Assembly: GCF_950100655.1 (NCBI RefSeq)
Contig: NZ_CATNLY010000052.1
Coordinates: forward strand, 62,001-126,000
Reading direction: 5' to 3'
DNA from: Pleomorphomonas sp. T1.2MG-36
GTDB taxonomy: Bacteria; Pseudomonadota; Alphaproteobacteria; Rhizobiales; Pleomorphomonadaceae
DNA: 64,000 nt
Shown piece by piece: positions 27,676 through 36,583 of this stretch (its first letter is position 1; each line of letters opens with the position of its first letter). The translations under genes and the position numbers were made by a program. Below the pieces are notes generated by a model. The model was not told the DNA's origin. It ran no database searches and saw only the letters and a list, made by a program, of their open reading frames with translations.

Positions 27676-29769
27676 ATGAAGCAGTCAGCAGATCGCGACC
27701 CGGATCGCCTGATGCGCGCGATCCTCAGCCGGGCGCCGGTGGGCATCGCGGTGATCGACCATGGCGGTCGCTACATCTCGGTCAACCCCGCCTATGCCGA
27801 GATCTACGGCTATTCCACCGAGGACATGCTGGGCAAGAGCTTCCTGATGGTGTTCCCCGAGGAGGCCCGCGCGGCGGTGCTGGCCCGCCACCAGAGCTTT
27901 CTGGACCATGGCGGCAATCTCGGCGGCGAGTGGGCGGTCGTCCGGCGCGACGGCACGAGCCTCACCGTCTGGTCGAACTCCGTGTCGTTTCCCTCCGGTC
28001 GCGGCAAGCCGGACCGGCTAGTCTACGTGCTCGACATCACCGAGCACAAGAAGGCGCAGGAGCAGGAGCGCATCGCCGCCACGGTCTACCAGACCACCTC
28101 CGAGGCCATCCTGGTGGTCGACGCCGAGCGCCGCATCATCGCCGTCAACCCGGCCTTCACCCGCCTCACCGGCTGGTCTTTCGCCGAGATCGAGGGGCGC
28201 AGCCCCGACATGTTCCGCTCCGACCGGCACGATGATGCGTTCTACGACGAGATCCGGCGAACGCTGGAGGCGGAAGGGTATTGGGCCGGCGAGCTGTGGG
28301 ACCAGCGCAAGTCGGGCGAATATTACCTCCGGGAAACGACGGTCACCGTCGTCAAGGACGCGCTCGACAAGGTCAAGAACGTCGTCGTCGTGTTTTCCGA
28401 CATCACGGCGCGCAAGTCGGCCGAGGACATCATCCGCTGGCAGGCCAACTACGATTCCGTCACCGGCCTGCCCAACCGGCACATGTTCACCGACAAGCTG
28501 GCCGAGGGCGCGCATCGGGCGACCGAGACCGGCCAGACCATGGCGCTCTTGATGATCGACCTCGATCGCTTCAAGGAGATCAACGACACGCTCGGCCATT
28601 CGGTGGGCGATCGGCTGCTGGCCAAGGTGGCGGCCCGCCTGCAGGAGTGCGAGCGGCCGGGCGACACCATCGCCCGCATCGGCGGCGACGAGTTCGCGCT
28701 CATCCTCAACGGCGTCACCGACATCGCCGAGATCGAGGCGGTGGCGCGTGGCGTGCTGAAATGCTTCGAGGCGCCGGTGACCATCGACTACGAGCAGATG
28801 TTCGTCACCGCCAGCATCGGCATCTCGCTCTATCCGGGCGATACCCACTCGCTGGAGGAGCTGTTCCGCAACGCCGACCAGGCGCTCTATGCCGCCAAGG
28901 GGTTCGGGCGCAACTGCCTGCATTTCTTCACGCCGGCGCTGCAGCGGGCGGCCAGCCTCCGCATGCGCCTCGCCAACGATCTCCGGCAGGCGATCGCCGA
29001 GCGGCAGTTCGTCGTCCACTACCAGCCGGTGGTCGACCTCAGGAGCGGGCGGATCGTCAAGGCGGAGGCGCTGGTCCGCTGGCAGCATCCGACGCGCGGC
29101 CTCGTCAGTCCGGCCACCTTCATTCCGCTGGCCGAGGAAACCGGCCTGATCGTGCCGCTGGGCGACTGGGTGGCGCGGCAGGCCATCGCCGAGGTGGCCC
29201 GCTGCCGGGCTCTCCATGACCCCGATTTCCAGATGGCCATCAACCAGTCGCCGACGCAGTTCCGCAACGCCGCCTTTTCGGGGCTCGGCTGGGTGGCCGA
29301 GCTGGCGCGGCACGGGCTGACCGGGGCGGCCATCTGCCTGGAGATCACCGAGGGCATGCTGCTCAACGCCGAGCCGCAGGTGATGTCCAACCTGATCGCC
29401 TTCCGCGACGCCGGCATCGAGATCGCCATCGACGACTTCGGCACCGGCTATTCCTCGCTGGCCTATCTTCGTCGCTTCGACATCGACACGCTGAAGGTCG
29501 ACCGCTCCTTCGTGTCCGAACTCGACGGCGCCGGCCTCGACATCTGCGAGGCGATCATCGTCATGGCCCACCGCCTGGGGCTTCAGGTGGTGGCCGAGGG
29601 CGTGGAAACCGCCACGCAGCGCGACGTCCTGACGTCGATCGGCTGCGATTATGCCCAGGGCTACCTGTTCGCCCCGGCGTTGCCGCCCGCCGCCTTCGAG
29701 GCCATGCTCGCCCAGCAGGGGCGGACGGACGAGACCGGCGCCGGCCACCGGGCGGCGTCGGCCGAATAG
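27676..29769 (+). CDS. PAS-PAS-GGDEF-EAL cyclic-di-GMP protein
   Basis: A 697-residue soluble signalling protein. PAS 1 covers about residues 10-125 (GYSTEDMLGKSFLMVFPEE), PAS 2 about 130-255 (LTGWSFAEIEGRSPDMF). GGDEF begins at YDSVTGLPNR, with intact RIGGDEF near 337. EAL has intact EALVRW near 455, plus AINQSP, EITEGML, IDDFGTGYSS, LKVDRSF and AEGVET. Both activities are therefore possible, and the PAS domains likely set the balance. ATG 27676 has GGCGGTCTG upstream. It stands alone, divergent from a chemoreceptor. Confidence 0.92.
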   Translation: MKQSADRDPDRLMRAILSRAPVGIAVIDHGGRYISVNPAYAEIYGYSTEDMLGKSFLMVFPEEARAAVLARHQSFLDHGGNLGGEWAVVRRDGTSLTVWSNSVSFPSGRGKPDRLVYVLDITEHKKAQEQERIAATVYQTTSEAILVVDAERRIIAVNPAFTRLTGWSFAEIEGRSPDMFRSDRHDDAFYDEIRRTLEAEGYWAGELWDQRKSGEYYLRETTVTVVKDALDKVKNVVVVFSDITARKSAEDIIRWQANYDSVTGLPNRHMFTDKLAEGAHRATETGQTMALLMIDLDRFKEINDTLGHSVGDRLLAKVAARLQECERPGDTIARIGGDEFALILNGVTDIAEIEAVARGVLKCFEAPVTIDYEQMFVTASIGISLYPGDTHSLEELFRNADQALYAAKGFGRNCLHFFTPALQRAASLRMRLANDLRQAIAERQFVVHYQPVVDLRSGRIVKAEALVRWQHPTRGLVSPATFIPLAEETGLIVPLGDWVARQAIAEVARCRALHDPDFQMAINQSPTQFRNAAFSGLGWVAELARHGLTGAAICLEITEGMLLNAEPQVMSNLIAFRDAGIEIAIDDFGTGYSSLAYLRRFDIDTLKVDRSFVSELDGAGLDICEAIIVMAHRLGLQVVAEGVETATQRDVLTSIGCDYAQGYLFAPALPPAAFEAMLAQQGRTDETGAGHRAASAE

Positions 29770-29843
29770 AGGCGGTTGCCGCGGCGGCCCATCTTCCGTA
29801 TCGCTCTTGTTGGCGGGCGATGGCCGGCACGGGAGAGCGAATC

Positions 29844-30686
29844 ATGATGCTTGAGACCGACGGATGGAGCGACGTCCGCCTTCCCGGCGCGCGGTGCTTC
29901 GAGATGGCCTCCGAGGCGACGGGCGAGACCTATCGCATCCTGGTGCGCATTCCCGCCGAGCCGCCGCCGCCCGGCGGCTACCCGGTGCTGTGGATGCTCG
30001 ACGGCGACGCCAGCTTTCCGATGTGCTTTGCCGAGGCCCTCCATCCCGCCACCGGACGCGACGGCGGCCGCGCCGACCCCGGCGTGATCGTGGCGGTGGG
30101 CTTTCCCGGCGGGGCGCCCTTCGACGTCGACGCGCGGGCACGCAACTACACGCCGGCGCCCGACGGAGACACCGGCGACCACCATTCGCCGGCCTTCGGC
30201 GGCGCGGCCGGCTTCCTCGGCTTTCTCTGCGAGGAACTGCGGCCGGCCATCGCCGCCCGCCTGCCGCTCGATGCGACCCGGCAGACGCTGTTCGGCTTTT
30301 CCTATGGCGGCCTGTTCACCGTCTACGCCGCGCTGGAGGGCCATGGCCGCTTCCAGCGCTACTGGGCGGCCAGCCCGTCGCTGTGGTTCTCCGGCGGCCT
30401 GCTGCTGCGCCGCATGCGGGCGGCGGCGCCGGTGGTGGCCGGCGAGCGGCTGGTGCTGACCGTCGGCCGCGACGAGCAATATCCGGCCCGCGACCCCGGC
30501 GAGGAGCGGCGCCGCCACATCGACCGGCGGGCCATGGTCGACGGCGTCACCGAAGCGGCCGTGCTGATCGCCGCCGCCAACCCCGACCTCCGCGCCGAAC
30601 TGATCGTCGCCGCCGACCACGACCATTTCGACATGCTGATGCACGGCACCCGCCGCGCCCGGCGGCTGGCGTTCGGCGAGGGCTGA
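29844..30686 (+). CDS. IroE/Fes-like esterase (putative siderophore hydrolase)
   Basis: A 280-residue alpha/beta hydrolase of the esterase-D/IroE group. The nucleophile elbow is GFSYGGLFTVYAAL near residue 152. The early strand PVLWMLDGDASFP and the late catalytic histidine in AADHDHFDML near 258 fit the family. Such enzymes linearise or open ferric siderophores. No signal peptide, so likely cytoplasmic. ATG 29844 is preferred over 29820 because of GGGAGAGCG upstream. A TonB siderophore receptor lies 0.9 kb away, but a repeat-filled gap separates them, so joint regulation is inference only. Confidence 0.8.
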   Translation: MMLETDGWSDVRLPGARCFEMASEATGETYRILVRIPAEPPPPGGYPVLWMLDGDASFPMCFAEALHPATGRDGGRADPGVIVAVGFPGGAPFDVDARARNYTPAPDGDTGDHHSPAFGGAAGFLGFLCEELRPAIAARLPLDATRQTLFGFSYGGLFTVYAALEGHGRFQRYWAASPSLWFSGGLLLRRMRAAAPVVAGERLVLTVGRDEQYPARDPGEERRRHIDRRAMVDGVTEAAVLIAAANPDLRAELIVAADHDHFDMLMHGTRRARRLAFGEG

Positions 30687-30707
30687 ACGGCGAAAGGGCG
30701 CGCGATT

Positions 30708-30956
30708 GTGTCGATGACTGACGAAAGAACCGAACTCGGGCTTTCCCTGGAAGAGGGGCTGAAGGAAGCCTTGGCGTGGAAGCGCGGAGAGATCGCCCTT
30801 GAGACCGTAAACCTCGATCCCATGCGAGGACGAGATGCCGAAGGGCCATATCAGGCTGGCTCGCTTTTGGAGCACGATATCGGCGTCGCGTTTCGTTCTG
30901 CAATTCATGCGGCCTTCGCACTACGGCATGCACTTATCTGCGGCGAGGAAACCTGA
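30708..30956 (+). pseudogene. Truncated HigA-like antitoxin fused into repeat DNA
   Basis: The first ~38 codons (TDERTELGLSLEEGLKEALA then WKRGEIALETVNLDPM) match the N-terminal half of XRE-type antitoxins that pair with RelE/HigB toxins. Beyond codon ~40 the frame runs into a dispersed repeat (from about 30851) and encodes repeat-derived residues, ending at 30956. The DNA-binding helix-turn-helix is lost and no toxin gene is adjacent, so this looks like a remnant of a toxin-antitoxin locus destroyed by repeat insertion. Confidence 0.5.
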
Positions 30957-31085
30957 GGACGGTGGAACGAACGGGTTCACGCTGGCTCGGCTTTTTGGAG
31001 CGCGATATTTGCGTTGCGCTCCATCCTGCCCGAGGTACACCTTGAATTCGCACGCGAATTCAAGCGGCTTTCGCAAGGATGACAA
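30851..31085 (-). repeat. Dispersed repeat, two adjacent partial copies
   Basis: Copies near 30851-30900 and 30981-31085 share ctggctcg...ttttggagc...gatat...gcg and end in tcgcaaggatgac. On the minus strand the order is gtcatccttgcg, then ctcgggcaggatgg, then ccgatatcgcgctccaaaa. Further copies lie at 31216-31298, 35925-36057 and 36119-36214. Confidence 0.65.
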
Positions 31086-31215
31086 CTTGATAGAAAAGGG
31101 AAACATCTGGAGTGCTGCCATACAGCTCGATATGCATGAGCGGCAAGCGTTGCGAATGGCGGTGCGATGAAAGAGGACCTCCACCTAACCGATTGTCATT
31201 CCTATATATAATTCT
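31086..31215. other. Spacer within the repeat cluster
   Basis: A short AT-richer stretch between inverted repeat copies, with no supportable gene. With 30957-31561 as a whole it makes an ~600-base gene-free block that is mostly repeat sequence. Confidence 0.45.
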
Positions 31216-31298
31216 GTCATCCTTGCGCAGGCGAGGACCTCGGGCAGGATGGAGCTCGACGCCGATATCGCGCTCCAAAAACCACGCCAGCCTGATAC
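31216..31298 (+). repeat. Dispersed repeat, inverted copy
   Basis: Begins gtcatccttgcgcaggcgag and continues with gacctcgggcaggatgg, then gccgatatcgcgctccaaaa and gccagcctgat. It is the inverted counterpart of 30981-31085. The following ~260 bases up to the receptor gene show no gene. Confidence 0.65.
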
Positions 31299-31561
31299 AT
31301 CCCTTCCTTCCACCGTTCCCAGACTCTCTCGCCGCGGATGCGTGCGTGCCAGAGCGCCTGCGCGGGGCTGCGCGGAATGAAGCCCAAGAGGACAGAAAGC
31401 TCATATCTCCCTTAGGGATATCGTGCCGCTCCGCATCGTTCGGGCTGGGCGGCTTTCCAAAGGCCAGAATTGTCCTTCCGGTCCCGCGCGCCTTCCCGGC
31501 CAGCAAACGGCGAAAGGGCGACCCGGAGGCCGCCCTTCTTGTTCGAACGTTTTGGTCTCTG

Positions 31562-33733
31562 TCAGAACGTCGTGGCGAGCTTGAAGGAGACGCTGCGGGG
31601 TTCGCCGTAGAAGTTGAACACCGAGGTGCCGCCGACGCGCTCGTAGTACTTCTCGTCGAACACGTTGTTGACGGTCAGCGTCGCCGTCACGTTGTCGCTG
31701 AACTTGTAGCCGGCCTGCAGGTCGACCACCGCGTAGGCGGGCGCCTCGATGGCGGTGGCGGTGGCGACGCCCGTGCCGGCGTTGACGGCGCGCGAGACGT
31801 TCTTGAACGAGGAGAACACCTTGACGCCGCCGCCGACGAACAGGCCGTCGGACCAGTCGCCGCGCCCGTCGAAGGTGTACTTGGTCCACAGCTGCAGCAT
31901 GTGCTCGGGGGTATAGAACTCCGAGCCGGCGGCGCGCGTCGTGTTCTTGTACTCGGTGTCGGTATAGGTGTAGCCGAAGGCCACCTCCCAGTTCTCCATC
32001 ACCTTGCCGCTCAGCTCGGCCTCAAGGCCGCGGAGGTGGGCCTTGCCGACCCCGAGATAGCTGCCGAGGTTGTTCGGGTCGGAGATGGCCCGGTTGCTGT
32101 CGGTGAGGTCGAACAGGGCTAGCGAGGCGTTGACGCCGTCGAACAGCTCGGCCTTGAGGCCGACCTCGAACTGCCGGCCGGAGCGCGGGTCGATCAGGGC
32201 GCCGGAGGCGTCGGTCGCCGTCTGCGGCTGGAACACCTCGGTGTAGCTGCCATAGGCGGAGACAGCGTCGGTGAGGTCGTAGACGACGCCGGCATAGGGC
32301 GTGAACTTGCCCTTCTCGCTCGACGACGTGCTGCCCGAGGTGGTCTCGAACCAGGAGAAGCGACCGCCGCCGATCAGCGTCAGCGGGTCGATCGGCTTGA
32401 CGCGCAGCTGGCCGTAGAGGCCCCACTGCTCGAGGTCGGTGTCGGTGGCCGGGCCGAGGTTGACCGTCGGCTTGGCGATGTCCGAGTTCCAGTCGTAGAT
32501 GTTCTGGTTGCCGGCGATGGTGCCGGTGGCGGTCCTGAGCGAACTGTCGGTGGTGCGGTAGTCGGCGCCGGCGATGATGTTGTGTTCCTGGCCGAACAGC
32601 TCGAACGGCTTGGAGACATGGGCGTCGAGCGACACGGAGTCCTGACTGTAGTCGCGGGCGAGCCAGCGGGTGTCGGCCGAGCCGTTGATGTCGCCGTTGG
32701 GCAGGGCGTAGCTCGACGCGTAGGCGTAGAGGAAGTCCACGTCGACGTGCGAGTAGAGCGCCGACACCTTGGCGTGGCCGCCGTCGTCGAACTTGTGCTC
32801 GACCTCGGCGATATAGTCGGTGACGTTGTTCTCGAAGTTGTTCCACTTGGCGCCGGTGTAGGTGGAGCGGTCGAGATCGAGCAGCGTGCCGTTCTCGTAG
32901 GTCGGCAGGCCGTTGAACGGCGTGATGTCGCGCTGGCGGTGGTTGATGGTCAGCGTCGCCGTGGTGGTGTCGGTGATGTCGGCGGCGACGGTGCCGTAGG
33001 CGACGGCCACCTTGTTGTCGACCGTGTCGGTCCAGCTGTCCTTGGCGGCGAGCGCGCCGACGAGGCGGCCGCGCACGCTGCCAGACTGGTTGAGCGGGCC
33101 GGTGATGTCGCCCTCGACGCGCTTGCCCTTCCAACTGTCGAAGATGGTGTTGACCTGGGTCTTGTACTGGTCGGACGCTTGCTTCAGGCGCATGTTGATG
33201 GCGCCGCTCGGCTCGGAGGCGCCGCCGAACAGGCCGGCCGGGCCGCGCAGGATCTCGATGTGGTCGACGGTCGCCATGTCAGGCTGGGTACCGTAGATGG
33301 AGGAGACCGGCGTCGGCAGGCCGTTGAGGTAGAGATAGTCGTATTCGAAGCCGCGCGAATAGAGGCTGGAGCGGCCGTCGTCGTTCGACAGCACGACGAC
33401 GCCCGGCGTCTTGCGCAGCACGGTGTCGAGCGAGGTGAAGTTGCCGTCGTCGAGGCGCTTGCGGGTGACGACGGTGGACGACTGCGGCACCTCGCGCTGC
33501 GGGCGGGTGTCCTTGTCGCCGACCGAGACCAGCTTGGAGGAATAGCTGCCGCTGCCCTCGGTCTCGTAGGTGGCGCCTTCGACGACGATCGGCTCCAGCT
33601 CGGTGGCGTCCTCGGCCTGATCGGCCTTGGCGGTCGGCTGTTGCGCCTTCACGGCGGTGATCGTGCCGGCCAGCATGGTCGTGGCCAGGAGTGCGATGCC
33701 GTAGGCCCGGCACAGGCTTCTATAGTCGCTCAT
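31562..33733 (-). CDS. TonB-dependent siderophore receptor
   Basis: A 723-residue outer-membrane receptor for a ferric siderophore (FhuA/FhuE-like group). The signal peptide covers about residues 1-31 (ending AVKAQ). A TonB-box-like ELEPIVVEG follows near 45, then the plug domain with VLRKTPGVVV, SRGFEYDYLYLNGLP and IEILRGPAGLFGG, and a 22-strand-type barrel ending SFKLATTF with terminal phenylalanine. The start ATG 33733 opens the signal peptide. The longer frame to 33811 is rejected. It is divergent from an AraC regulator, the usual arrangement for a siderophore-induced receptor. Cognate siderophore unknown. Confidence 0.93.
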   Translation of the reverse strand: MSDYRSLCRAYGIALLATTMLAGTITAVKAQQPTAKADQAEDATELEPIVVEGATYETEGSGSYSSKLVSVGDKDTRPQREVPQSSTVVTRKRLDDGNFTSLDTVLRKTPGVVVLSNDDGRSSLYSRGFEYDYLYLNGLPTPVSSIYGTQPDMATVDHIEILRGPAGLFGGASEPSGAINMRLKQASDQYKTQVNTIFDSWKGKRVEGDITGPLNQSGSVRGRLVGALAAKDSWTDTVDNKVAVAYGTVAADITDTTTATLTINHRQRDITPFNGLPTYENGTLLDLDRSTYTGAKWNNFENNVTDYIAEVEHKFDDGGHAKVSALYSHVDVDFLYAYASSYALPNGDINGSADTRWLARDYSQDSVSLDAHVSKPFELFGQEHNIIAGADYRTTDSSLRTATGTIAGNQNIYDWNSDIAKPTVNLGPATDTDLEQWGLYGQLRVKPIDPLTLIGGGRFSWFETTSGSTSSSEKGKFTPYAGVVYDLTDAVSAYGSYTEVFQPQTATDASGALIDPRSGRQFEVGLKAELFDGVNASLALFDLTDSNRAISDPNNLGSYLGVGKAHLRGLEAELSGKVMENWEVAFGYTYTDTEYKNTTRAAGSEFYTPEHMLQLWTKYTFDGRGDWSDGLFVGGGVKVFSSFKNVSRAVNAGTGVATATAIEAPAYAVVDLQAGYKFSDNVTATLTVNNVFDEKYYERVGGTSVFNFYGEPRSVSFKLATTF

Positions 33734-33901
33734 CCATACCCCCAAAGGCGGCGGAGCCCCTCCGCCGCGCCCCGGCGGCCACCCTTGCGGGGCGGTCGCT
33801 TGCCGAGGCAAATCTTGACTGTGAGATCGCCCTATTCCTATACGTGGTCGGGATGGCGCCCGCTGTCGTTAACCGGTCAGAAACTTATGCAGGAGGCTCA
33901 C

Positions 33902-34915
33902 GTGAGCGGAGTGCCGACCCCTTCGCCCCGTGCCGACGGCAACCTGGTTCTGACCCGGCGCGCCTTGCGCACGCAGGGCGTGCGATTGCTCGACGGCGGA
34001 CGGCAGGGCGACGAGGTCGTCGCCTGCGGCGTGGTCGGCGCCGTGCGGATGGACTCAGGCATCTACGCCAACTTCGGGCGGCGCATGCAGATCAGCGACC
34101 TCGAAATGGAGGTGCCGCTCAAGGCCGAGGTGTCGATCAAGATCTTCGTGGAGGGGCACGTCGAGGCGTCGATCGACGGCGAGCCTATCCCCATGCCGCG
34201 CCGCACCGCGCAGGGGCGCTGGGTGCCCTCGGCGATCATCGCCTCGCACGGAGAGGGCGCCCGGCTGCGCCGCAAGGCGCGCAAGGGCCAGTATCTCGAC
34301 AAGATGGTGATCGGCCTGCCGCGCGAGTGGCTAAAACGCTGGCAGGGCTTCGCCGACACGCCGGCCGGCCTGCAAGCGCTGATCGACGGCCGTCCCGGCT
34401 TCTGGCACTGGCAGCCGAGCTCGCGCGTCGAGTTCCTGGTGCGGCAGATGTTCGACATCGCCGCCCGCAAGCCGGCCTTCGCCAGCCTGCAGCTCGAAAG
34501 CCATACGCTGGCCATCATCACCGAGGCGCTGGGCGACACCTTCGGGTCGGACGCCGATGCGGTGGCCCAGCCCGGCGGCCTGACGGCCGTCGAGCAGCAG
34601 CGGCTCTATGCGCTGGTCAAGTGCATCGACCGCAAGCCCGGCTGCGAGCTGTGCCTGACCGACGTGGTGGGCGAACTCGCCACCAGCCCGGCCACCTTGC
34701 AGCGGCTGGTGCGCAAGGCGCACAACTGCTCGCTGGCCGAGTTCATCCGCAACAAGTATCTCGACGACGCCCGGCAGGCGCTGATGTTCACCGACCGGTC
34801 GATCTCCGACATCGCCTATTCGGCCGGCTACGCGCACCTCTCCAACTTCACCGCCGCCTTCCGCCGTCGCTTCGGCCATCCGCCGTCGCAGCTGCGGCGG
34901 CCCGGCGCGGCCTGA
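33902..34915 (+). CDS. AraC-family regulator of the receptor (PchR-like)
   Basis: A 337-residue transcriptional activator. The C-terminal ~100 residues hold the double helix-turn-helix: ATSPATLQRLVRKAHNCSLA and ISDIAYSAGYAHLSNFTAAF, followed by RRRFGHPPSQLRR. The N-terminal ~220 residues are a ligand-binding region like PchR, whose relatives sense ferric siderophores. GTG 33902 is chosen because a near-ideal aggagg lies six bases upstream. An in-frame ATG at 33884 overlaps that site. It is divergent from the TonB receptor with about 170 bases between, so it probably activates receptor expression. Confidence 0.88.
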   Translation: MSGVPTPSPRADGNLVLTRRALRTQGVRLLDGGRQGDEVVACGVVGAVRMDSGIYANFGRRMQISDLEMEVPLKAEVSIKIFVEGHVEASIDGEPIPMPRRTAQGRWVPSAIIASHGEGARLRRKARKGQYLDKMVIGLPREWLKRWQGFADTPAGLQALIDGRPGFWHWQPSSRVEFLVRQMFDIAARKPAFASLQLESHTLAIITEALGDTFGSDADAVAQPGGLTAVEQQRLYALVKCIDRKPGCELCLTDVVGELATSPATLQRLVRKAHNCSLAEFIRNKYLDDARQALMFTDRSISDIAYSAGYAHLSNFTAAFRRRFGHPPSQLRRPGAA

Positions 34916-34945
34916 GCCGCCCACCGATCGCCAGAGAAGATCCGA

Positions 34946-35662
34946 TCACCAGAGAAGATCGACGGCGGCGTCGACCGCCCGCCGCGTGCCCTTCACCACG
35001 GCGCCGGAGGTGGCCTCCACGCCCTTGACCAGCGCCTTGCCGCTGTCGACGGCAAGGTCGACCGGCCCGCGCTGCGGCGCCATCGGGATCGGCTCGCCAC
35101 CCACCGGGTCGAGGAGCGGCAGCGGCGGCACCGGCCCATCCGGCAGGGCGGAGGCGACCGGGGCGGGAGCGACCGACATGGAAGGCGCGGGCATCGAGGT
35201 GCCCGGCACCGAGGCGACGGGCAGGGTGCCAAGGGGCGCGGCGGGCGCGTCCACCCCCGCCACCAGCGGGTCGCGCGTTTCGCAGGAGGGCAGGCAACTG
35301 TCGAAGTGGGCGACGTCGGCGGGCGTCTCGCGCACCCGGAACACCTTGCTGATGGCGCTCCTGGGCTTCAGGACCGGCTTGTCGGGCGGCAGCATCACGG
35401 GAGGCTCGGCGCTGGGGATGATCGGCAGGTCGAGCGAGGCGGTGGTCAGCGGCGTTCCGCCGATGCTGGCGACGCCGGTGGCCTCGATCGGAGACGCGGC
35501 CCCGGCAAGGCCCGGTTCCGTCACGGCAACGCGCGTGGCGACGTGCTGGCTGCCGACCACGAAAACAGCGCCGGCGCATGCGGCGCCAACGCTGATGCCC
35601 AGCGCCCACTGCCAGAAGACCACCGTGCAGGCGAAGCGCCCCGATCGACCGCTGCTGACCAT
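34946..35662 (-). CDS. Membrane-anchored proline-rich protein of unknown function
   Basis: A 238-residue protein with one membrane helix near residues 17-36 (WALGISVGAACAGAVFVVGS), leaving a ~200-residue, proline/alanine/valine-rich tail outside. Two close cysteines occur near residue 120 (FDSCLPSCETRD). The C-terminal part contains a helix-prone segment (DLAVDSGKALVKGVEATSGA). No family is recognised. ATG 35662 is chosen for GGAGAGACGGAG upstream, with ATG 35713 also possible. It lies convergent to the AraC gene and just downstream of a 60-codon membrane protein gene. Confidence 0.6.
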   Translation of the reverse strand: MVSSGRSGRFACTVVFWQWALGISVGAACAGAVFVVGSQHVATRVAVTEPGLAGAASPIEATGVASIGGTPLTTASLDLPIIPSAEPPVMLPPDKPVLKPRSAISKVFRVRETPADVAHFDSCLPSCETRDPLVAGVDAPAAPLGTLPVASVPGTSMPAPSMSVAPAPVASALPDGPVPPLPLLDPVGGEPIPMAPQRGPVDLAVDSGKALVKGVEATSGAVVKGTRRAVDAAVDLLW

Positions 35663-35720
35663 CTCCGTCTCTCCGGAAAAACTTCGGATGACCGAGACGT
35701 CGCACGGATTCATGGCTTTT

Positions 35721-35903
35721 TCATCCGGCGAGCTTGGCAAAACGAAGGCATTGTTCGACGCTATGTTGCCGGGGCGGCGGTTCGGTACCGAGGGTTTCTC
35801 TGTGCACCCAGACCATGCGGTCGAGCAGCCACAGCTTGGACAGCATGGCGACGGCGAGGCCGGTGAGAAGGAGAAGCTCGCCGAGGGCGGCGAGCGCGGT
35901 CAA
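35721..35903 (-). CDS. Small membrane protein, possibly 5'-truncated by a repeat
   Basis: A 60-codon frame encoding one strong membrane helix (ALAALGELLLLTGLAVAMLS) followed by KLWLLDRMVWVHRETLG and a polar tail. The composition and wobble bias look genuine. The only start is a TTG at 35903 with no ribosome binding site, and the dispersed repeat begins about 20 bases upstream (35925), so the original 5' end may have been displaced. It precedes the proline-rich protein gene on the same strand and may share its transcript. Confidence 0.45.
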   Translation of the reverse strand: MTALAALGELLLLTGLAVAMLSKLWLLDRMVWVHRETLGTEPPPRQHSVEQCLRFAKLAG

Positions 35904-35924
35904 GTCATTGACTTATATAGGACT

Positions 35925-36057
35925 GTCATCCTTGCGAAAGCGAGGACCTCGGGCAGGACGAGGCGCTACGTTCATATCGGGCTCCCTCCGGTACTGGGAG
36001 ATCTATATCGGCCGATTCTTCTATTCTGATTGAGGTCCTCGCTTTCGCAAGGATGAC
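35925..36057. repeat. Dispersed repeat with perfect 26-bp terminal inverted repeats
   Basis: The left end 35925-35950 (begins gtcatccttgcgaaagcgag) and the right end 36032-36057 (ends ctttcgcaaggatgac) are exact inverted copies over 26 bases, separated by 81 bases. Both ends abut short tatata stretches (tatatag before, ttatata after). This has the look of a non-autonomous miniature element. Confidence 0.75.
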
Positions 36058-36118
36058 AAATTTATATATGGGAACAAACGGTTAGGTGGCGGCTGTATCG
36101 CATCGTGCTGCCCTGGCG

Positions 36119-36214
36119 GAAGCCGCTTGAGTTCGCGTGCAAGTTCAAGGTGTACCTTAGGCAGAACGGAGCGCAACGCCGATATCGTGCTCCAAAAGCC
36201 TAGCCGGCGTGATC
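36119..36214 (+). repeat. Dispersed repeat, diverged copy
   Basis: gaagccgcttgagttcgcgt, then aaggtgtaccttaggcagaa, then ggagcgcaacgccgatatcg and tgctccaaaag match the central part of the copy at 30981-31085 (read on its minus strand). The segment 36215-36375 beyond it shows no gene. Confidence 0.6.
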
Positions 36215-36375
36215 CTCCGCGCTCCACTGTCCCGGGATTTCTCGCTGCAGATGCTTGAATGCCATAGCGGCAGATCGGGGGCGGGCTTTGCGGTGGGGGA
36301 GATGGCGTGGGCGGCGCGGCGGTGTTTTGGGAACGGGCGGGCAGGGCAGGCGACCGTGCACCTTCGCGATGCCCC

Positions 36376-36524
36376 AGATAGCAAAAAGACCGGGCGAACC
36401 CGGTCTTCTCTCTAGTGCCTCGATGGCCAGTGCCAGTACATCCGTGGTCAAAGACCAGAAGCACAAGTGGAGTTGCGCAACTCACAGTCAGTCATATGGG
36501 CGGTGCCGATCGAAATTCAAGGGG
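36376..36524 (-). ncRNA. Candidate small RNA gene, copy 1
   Basis: Read on the minus strand, the block begins ccccttgaat (promoter-like -35 with an at-rich hexamer about 17 bases on). It then has a palindrome gagttgcgcaactc, the conserved core ctttgaccacggatgtactg then gcactg, and an intrinsic terminator aagaccggg-ttcg-cccggtctttttg (36386-36407). A second copy at 40960-41110 has the same order. The core is nearly identical and the terminator arms differ by compensating or wobble changes (A-T to G-C, C-G to T-G). It could also be a repeated coding fragment, but the covariation favours RNA. Confidence 0.55.
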
Positions 36525-36583
36525 GTGTCCCTGAAAATGGCCGATCAAGCTTGCCCCGGGCCGACCGAAGGCGTTTCTCTGCT

